Shown in pieces: positions 59,812-64,000 of a DNA stretch of 64,000 nucleotides. A model generated the notes under the pieces. It did no database searches, had not been told where the DNA came from, and saw only the letters and a list, made by a program, of their open reading frames with translations. A program made the position numbers and the translations under genes. Origin of the DNA: Microbacterium psychrotolerans (GTDB taxonomy: Bacteria > Actinomycetota > Actinomycetes > Actinomycetales > Microbacteriaceae); the NCBI RefSeq assembly GCF_031085295.1, contig NZ_JAVFWO010000005.1, positions 124,001 to 188,000 on the forward strand, given 5' to 3'. The stretch's first letter is position 1; every line of letters begins with the position of its first letter.

Positions 59812-61733
59812 ACGCACGCTCTTCCGTCGTCGAACCGGCCGCCGGTGCCCGGCAGGTGCCGGCGCACGGCGATGCCCTGCTCGGCATCCGTGATCTCACC
59901 CTCGACCTTGCCGACGGCACCCGGCTGCTCCACGGCATCTCGCTCTCGGTCGCGGCCGGTGAGACGGTCGGACTCGTCGGTGAGTCCGGCTCCGGTAAAT
60001 CGCTCACCGCTCGGACGGTGCTGGGCCTTCTTCCCGCCCGCGCTGTCACCGCGGGGGAGGTCGTGATCGGAGAAGCGAACGTGCTGGGCGCCACCCCCTC
60101 CGAACTGCGCGGACTGCGCCGTCACGGCGCCGCTATGATCTTCCAGGACCCGCGCGCGGGCATCAACCCGATGCGCACGATCGGCGATCACCTGACCGAG
60201 GCGCTGCGACTGGCCGAGGGATGGTCGACGGATGCCGCGAGAGCCCGCGCCGTCGAATTGCTCACCGCCGTGCGCCTGCCCCGCCCCGAGGAGCACCTGC
60301 GTCAGTATCCGCACGAGTTCTCAGGCGGCATGCTGCAGCGCGTCATGATCGCCGGTGCGCTCACGACGTCGCCGCGACTGCTGGTGTGCGACGAGCCCAC
60401 GACGGCGCTCGACGTCACGACGCAGGCGGAGATCATCGGGGTGCTCAGCGAGCAGCGCGCACGCCGGGGCATGGGCATGCTGTTCATCACGCACGACCTC
60501 AACCTGGCCGCCTCGCTGTGCGACCGCGTCTACGTGATGAGCGGTGGACACGTCATCGAGCAGGGGCGGGCGCATGACGTGCTGCGCGACCCGCGGGCGG
60601 AGTACACACGTCGCCTCGTCGCTGCGACGCCCACGCTCTTCGCGAGCCCGCCGACGCCGACCGGGCACAGGGTCGGAGACTCTGCTCGACAGGCGGACCT
60701 CCAGCATCTGCTCACCGGCGTGTCGGCGAAAAGCTCCGAATCTGCGCAGGGCGATGGTGCCGATGCCCGCGGTGACGCATCCGCTCCGACCCGACCCTCG
60801 GTGAACGTGCCGATGCTCGAGGCGGTCGGCATCGCGAAGACCTATCACCGTCGGGGGAAGGATCCGGTGCGCGCCGTGATCGACGCCTCGATCGCCGTGC
60901 CGCGCGGTGGGGCACTCGGTGTGGTGGGGGAGTCAGGCTCGGGCAAGTCGACGCTGGCCCGCCTGATCGTGGGCCTCGAGAGCGCCGACAGCGGCGAGAT
61001 CCGCATCGACGGACAGGCACGCACCGAGGTTCCTCGGGGCCGCCGGCGGCGGCTGGCGCACGCGCGCAGCGTGCAGATGGTGTTCCAGGACCCCTACCTG
61101 TCGCTGGATCCGCGCATCACGGCCGGCCGCGCGATCGAGGACGCCCTGCGCCTGCACGGCGGCGCGGGCAGCGAGCGACGGCTCAGCGCGTCCGAGTCGC
61201 GCACGCGCGTACGGGACCTGCTCGCGCAGGTGGGCCTGGGGGAGACGCACGCCGCGGCGCGGCCCCGCACGCTCTCGGGCGGGCAGCGGCAGCGCGTCGC
61301 CATTGCGCGCGCCCTCGCGATCGAGCCGGACGTGCTGGTGATGGACGAGGCGACGAGTGCGCTCGACGTCTCCGTGCAGGCGCAGGTGCTCGATCTCGTC
61401 GACCGCATCCGGCGTGAGCGTGGACTCACTGTGCTGTTCATCAGCCACGACCTGGCGGTCGTGCGCCGGGTGTGCGACGAGACCGTCGTGATGCGCCGCG
61501 GCGGGATCGTCGAGCGCGGACGCACCGCCGAGCTGCTCGCCGACCCGCAGCACGCGTACACCCGGCTGCTCATCGACTCCGTGCCGAAGCCAGGCTGGGA
61601 TCCGGAGCAGGCGGGCGCGGAGGTCGAGGATACCGGCATCGATGTCCCCGGCCCTGACGAGGTCGCCGATGACGATGCGGAAGCCGTGTCGGTGGAGGCG
61701 GCGAAGGTCGAGGCGTCGGGACAGGCGCGGTGA
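59808..61733 (+). CDS. peptide ABC ATPase, DppD-DppF fusion
   Basis: A 641-residue protein with two complete nucleotide-binding domains. The first has VGESGSGKSLTART, EFSGGMLQRVMIAGAL and LLVCDEPTTALDVTTQAE; the second has GVVGESGSGKSTLARLIV, LSGGQRQRVAIARAL and LVMDEATSALDVSVQAQ. A linker of about 60 residues, rich in Ser/Ala/Asp, joins them. Most peptide systems use two separate genes; fused forms are known. ATG overlaps the permease stop by 4 nt. It powers the DppB/DppC pair. Confidence 0.93.
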   Translation: MNARSSVVEPAAGARQVPAHGDALLGIRDLTLDLADGTRLLHGISLSVAAGETVGLVGESGSGKSLTARTVLGLLPARAVTAGEVVIGEANVLGATPSELRGLRRHGAAMIFQDPRAGINPMRTIGDHLTEALRLAEGWSTDAARARAVELLTAVRLPRPEEHLRQYPHEFSGGMLQRVMIAGALTTSPRLLVCDEPTTALDVTTQAEIIGVLSEQRARRGMGMLFITHDLNLAASLCDRVYVMSGGHVIEQGRAHDVLRDPRAEYTRRLVAATPTLFASPPTPTGHRVGDSARQADLQHLLTGVSAKSSESAQGDGADARGDASAPTRPSVNVPMLEAVGIAKTYHRRGKDPVRAVIDASIAVPRGGALGVVGESGSGKSTLARLIVGLESADSGEIRIDGQARTEVPRGRRRRLAHARSVQMVFQDPYLSLDPRITAGRAIEDALRLHGGAGSERRLSASESRTRVRDLLAQVGLGETHAAARPRTLSGGQRQRVAIARALAIEPDVLVMDEATSALDVSVQAQVLDLVDRIRRERGLTVLFISHDLAVVRRVCDETVVMRRGGIVERGRTAELLADPQHAYTRLLIDSVPKPGWDPEQAGAEVEDTGIDVPGPDEVADDDAEAVSVEAAKVEASGQAR

Positions 61734-61779
61734 GCGCCGGGTCTTCGTCGCGCGGCTCGGTCGGCGCGAGGATCATGGA

Positions 61780-62286
61780 GTGGTGTTCAGTGTCGAACTG
61801 ATTCCGGATGCCGAGCTCGACCGCGCGGTCCGGGACGACTGGGATCGGCTGCTGGGGGCAGATCTGCCGAGCTCGGGACGCAACCCGGCGCCGAGCAACC
61901 GCCCGCACATGACGCTCGCCGTACGGGACCGGCTCGATCCGTCGGCGTTCGCCGGTGTCGCAGACCTGCTCCCCGTCACCCTGGAGCTCGCAGGAGTCGT
62001 GCTCCTCGGCCACCGGGACCGGTACGTCCTCGCACGGCACGTCGTCGTGAGCGCGCAGCTCCTGGCGGTCCACCGCGCCGTCGCAGAGATCGCCGGCCGG
62101 CCCGAGCCGCGGTACTCGAACACCGGCACCGACCGGTGGACACCGCACATCACTCTCGCGCGGGGGCTCACCGCTGCGCGACTGGCGACGGCGATGCGGT
62201 TGGTGAAGGCGCCGAACATCGTCGGGCAGGCGACAGGCGCCCGCGTGTGGGACGCCGAGGCACGGAGCGTGACCACGATCCGATGA
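61780..62286 (+). CDS. 2H phosphoesterase, 2'-5' RNA ligase family
   Basis: A 168-residue bilobed 2H protein. The two HxT motifs are visible as RPHMTLAV (about 42-49) and TPHITLAR (about 122-129). The GTG start is preceded by a -10-like GAGGAT six bases upstream; frame extends further upstream but without start-like features. Such proteins hydrolyse or ligate 2',5'-linked or cyclic phosphates on RNA or nucleotides, in the cytoplasm. A GCCGGC-N3-GCCGGC hairpin at 62290-62304 follows the stop. Confidence 0.82.
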   Translation: MVFSVELIPDAELDRAVRDDWDRLLGADLPSSGRNPAPSNRPHMTLAVRDRLDPSAFAGVADLLPVTLELAGVVLLGHRDRYVLARHVVVSAQLLAVHRAVAEIAGRPEPRYSNTGTDRWTPHITLARGLTAARLATAMRLVKAPNIVGQATGARVWDAEARSVTTIR

Positions 62287-62316
62287 GGCGCCGGCCGAGC
62301 CGGCACGGCGGCCGGG

Positions 62317-63024
62317 TCAGTCGGCGAGGGCGAGCGCGCGGAACGGCTCGCGCGGCGCGGCCGGCGGCTGCGGCATCCGCTGTGCCTGCTGTCGAGAGCG
62401 CGTCGTGCGCAGGTAGAGCTCGTCGATGAGGGCAGTGGCGAGGCGGACGAGCTTCGCGATCTCGGCCTCGTCGCGATCGACCCACGCGCAGCGCGGCTCG
62501 TCGCCCACGGGCACGAAGCCGTCGTGCTGCTCCCACGCCACCAGCGTGCGTTCGGCGCCGAGCACGTGCTGCTGCCACCACACCTGGCGGAGGTAGGAGC
62601 GCGGGATGCTGCGCCACGCCTTGTTGGTCGTCTTGATCTCGGCGAGCGTGATGCGCCCCGAGGCGTCGACGGCGATCCCGTCGGGCGTCGCCAGGTGCCG
62701 CTTCTCGACGACGGCGTGGAACAGAGCCGACGACGGCTGGATGCCGTGGGTCGCGGCGACCCACCCGGCGATCTCGGGCTCGCGAGCGCGCCCGTGCGCC
62801 GTGTAGGCGTTGCCCGAGAAGCCCGAGCCGAGCAGCTTGGCGTCGGCGGCACGGCCGATGGCACGGTCGGAGGTGAGGGTCGCGACGTCGGTCGCGGTGA
62901 TGCCGCGCGACCGCGCGCGCACCCAGGCGACCCGGTCGCGCGAGTCCGCGACGATGCGGGCGGCGACGTCCGGTGCATGCGCCGCAAGCGCCGAGGGGCG
63001 TGCGGCGGCGTGCTCGGGGTTCAC
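62317..63024 (-). CDS. YqaJ-like viral recombinase family nuclease
   Basis: A 235-residue PD-(D/E)xK nuclease. The pattern GITATDVATL, GRAREPEIAGWVA, LATPDGIAVD and LAEIKTTNKAW supplies the Glu, Asp, Glu-x-Lys catalytic set of lambda exonuclease/YqaJ proteins. It has no RecT or phage partner nearby, which is unusual for this family but seen in chromosomal copies of actinobacteria. GTG start with -10-like TAGCCT six bases upstream. A housekeeping DNA-repair role is inferred. Confidence 0.8.
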   Translation of the reverse strand: MNPEHAAARPSALAAHAPDVAARIVADSRDRVAWVRARSRGITATDVATLTSDRAIGRAADAKLLGSGFSGNAYTAHGRAREPEIAGWVAATHGIQPSSALFHAVVEKRHLATPDGIAVDASGRITLAEIKTTNKAWRSIPRSYLRQVWWQQHVLGAERTLVAWEQHDGFVPVGDEPRCAWVDRDEAEIAKLVRLATALIDELYLRTTRSRQQAQRMPQPPAAPREPFRALALAD

Positions 63025-63064
63025 CCTTCGAGGCTACGCCGCCGACCCGACATCCGCCGCCTGC

Positions 63065-63090
63065 GACGCACCCGCGGCGAGGGGTGCGTC
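63065..63090. terminator. 9-bp hairpin upstream of the pterin dehydratase gene
   Basis: GACGCACCC (63065-63073) and GGGTGCGTC (63082-63090) pair around eight bases. It lies between the two divergent genes, so it is not an obvious terminator; it could be an operator-like palindrome. Confidence 0.35.
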
Positions 63091-63163
63091 CCGCAAGCAC
63101 GGTCGCGGCATCCGTTGTGCAAGAGGGGTTGCGATCGGCGCGGGCGGTGGCATCCTCGGGATC

Positions 63164-63799
63164 ATGAGCACCATCACGTCAGACGAATTCCGCGCATTCC
63201 CGGGTGTCGAGGACTGGCGTCCCCGAGTCACCGGCGCCTTCGCTCTCTTCCGCACCGGGAGCTTCGCGGCAGGCGCACAGCTGTTCGCGGCGATCGCCGA
63301 CCTCGCCGAGGCGGCCGACCATCACCCCGACGTCGACGTGCGCTACGCCACCGTGCGCGTGCGGCTGCTCACCCACTCGGCGGGCGGCCTGACAGCGAAG
63401 GATGCCGCGCTCGCCGCGCAGATCTCCCGGGCGGCGAGCGAGCTCGACATCCGCGCCGAGACGGAGCGGATGCAGGACCTCATGCTCGCCGTGGCCACGC
63501 CGGATCCTCGCGCCGCGCTGGCGTTCTGGAAGGCGGCGACGGGGTTTCGGGAGGTGCGCGACGGCGTTCTGTTCGACGCCGACGGACGCGGGCCGCTGAT
63601 CTGGTTCCAGCCTGTCGACAAGCCGCTGCGCGGCAGGTCCCACCTCGACGTCAACGCGCCACGCGACGTGATCGAGAAGCGCCTCGAGGCCGCGCTCGCC
63701 GCCGGCGGGGTGATCGTCGACGACTCCCACGCGCCCGAGTGGTGGACCGTGGCGGACGCCGACGGGCACAAGGTCGACCTCTGCCCCTGGCGCGAGTAG
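63164..63799 (+). CDS. pterin-4a-carbinolamine dehydratase-VOC fusion protein
   Basis: A 211-residue two-domain protein. Residues 1-95 match pterin carbinolamine dehydratase with the motif AEAADHHPDVDVRYATVRVRLLTHSAGGLTAKDAALA (in parts DHHPDVDVRYATVRVRL), including the paired histidines. Residues 105-211 form a VOC/glyoxalase-like domain (FWKAATGF, HLDVNAPRDVIEKRLEAAL, WWTVADADGHKVDLCPW). Neither biopterin hydroxylase nor pterin gene lies nearby, so the dehydratase may serve another purpose. The ATG has a -10-like CATCCT seven bases upstream. Confidence 0.85.
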   Translation: MSTITSDEFRAFPGVEDWRPRVTGAFALFRTGSFAAGAQLFAAIADLAEAADHHPDVDVRYATVRVRLLTHSAGGLTAKDAALAAQISRAASELDIRAETERMQDLMLAVATPDPRAALAFWKAATGFREVRDGVLFDADGRGPLIWFQPVDKPLRGRSHLDVNAPRDVIEKRLEAALAAGGVIVDDSHAPEWWTVADADGHKVDLCPWRE

Positions 63800-63872
63800 C
63801 GGGGGCGCGTCGGCCGCAGCGACGTCCGCCACGCGCGGAGGCGTCGTCCGTCAGAAGGCGTGGCGCCCTGCG

Positions 63873-64000
63873 TCAGAAGGCGGCGGCGCCGGCCTCCGCG
63901 ACGGTCTGGTCCTGGTCGCCAGAGCCGCCGCTGACGCCCACCGCGCCCACGACGGCGCCGTCCCGGGAGAGCGGTACGCCGCCTGCGAAGATCGCGACCT
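63873..64000 (-). CDS. GlcG/HbpS family heme-binding-like protein (N-terminal part outside window)
   Basis: Only the C-terminal 42 residues are visible: VAIFAGGVPLSRDGAVVGAVG (in parts FAGGVPLSRDGAVVGAVG) then VSGGSGDQDQTVAEAGAAAF and a stop. This is the standard end of the GlcG/HbpS (DUF336) family, small proteins tied to heme binding or to glycolate and propanediol clusters. A direct repeat CGTCAGAAGGCG (63849-63860 and 63871-63882) flanks its stop. The start lies beyond the right edge. Confidence 0.82.
   Translation of the reverse strand, partial: VAIFAGGVPLSRDGAVVGAVGVSGGSGDQDQTVAEAGAAAF

Overview
The window is a high-GC (roughly 70% by eye) actinobacterial chromosome segment. It most likely comes from a member of the Microbacteriaceae, with Microbacterium as my best guess. 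The pointers are the core block hadA/hadB-like, murB, aspC and trnW, secE, nusG, rplK, rplA; a RamB-type glyoxylate regulator; GTG starts with frequent 4-nt overlaps; many apparently leaderless genes; and terminators built on GGATGCC/GGCATCC stems. I see no phage, IS element, CRISPR array or rRNA. The taxon is inference and was not checked by search.

Layout. 0-4.2 kb: end of a TauE/SafE permease, two MaoC-fold dehydratase subunits, murB, a possible 43-aa gene and an aspartate aminotransferase. 4.3-8.5 kb: a small membrane protein whose coding signal continues in another frame, an ABC-2 exporter, and a NarL-type histidine kinase/response regulator pair. 8.6-13.7 kb: isocitrate lyase and malate synthase, divergent from a RamB-like regulator. 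13.7-20.6 kb: a secreted GH144-like hydrolase plus a TetR regulator facing an SBP-permease-permease-GH1 operon; both outer promoters carry nearly the same long palindrome. 20.8-30.7 kb: polyamine/GABA catabolism (FAD amine oxidoreductase, PucR regulator, GabT, putrescine oxidase, Usp protein, APC permease, aldehyde dehydrogenase). 30.7-35 kb: TPR protein, PNPOx-like protein, tRNA-Trp, secE, nusG with a very long acidic N-terminus, rplK and rplA.

35-44 kb: nitronate monooxygenase, a polar amino acid ABC importer, acylphosphatase, a DUF1801 protein, a LysE exporter divergent from its LysG-type regulator, and an MDR-family oxidoreductase. 42.3-51 kb: a ROK repressor divergent from a sugar operon (Gfo/Idh/MocA dehydrogenase, two-domain ATPase, two permeases, lipoprotein binding protein), then a ketose 3-epimerase-like TIM barrel and a Dabb protein. 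51-54.2 kb: an MFS drug exporter and a MarR regulator under three copies of one operator, and a TetR regulator. 54.3-61.7 kb: a YtcJ-type amidohydrolase with a peptide/nickel-type ABC importer whose second permease looks frameshifted. 61.8-64 kb: a 2H phosphoesterase, a YqaJ-like nuclease, a pterin dehydratase/VOC fusion and the end of a GlcG/HbpS-family protein.

How the parts work together. The carbon modules feed central metabolism: putrescine goes through GABA and succinic semialdehyde to succinate, acetyl-CoA enters the glyoxylate shunt, and oligosaccharide is cut outside the cell, imported and finished by GH1. Most modules keep a local regulator beside a visible inverted repeat. The points I find most worth a check are the putative beta-1,2-glucan regulon with its shared operator, the three-operator MarR promoter, the two probable frameshifts and the long intergenic hairpins.
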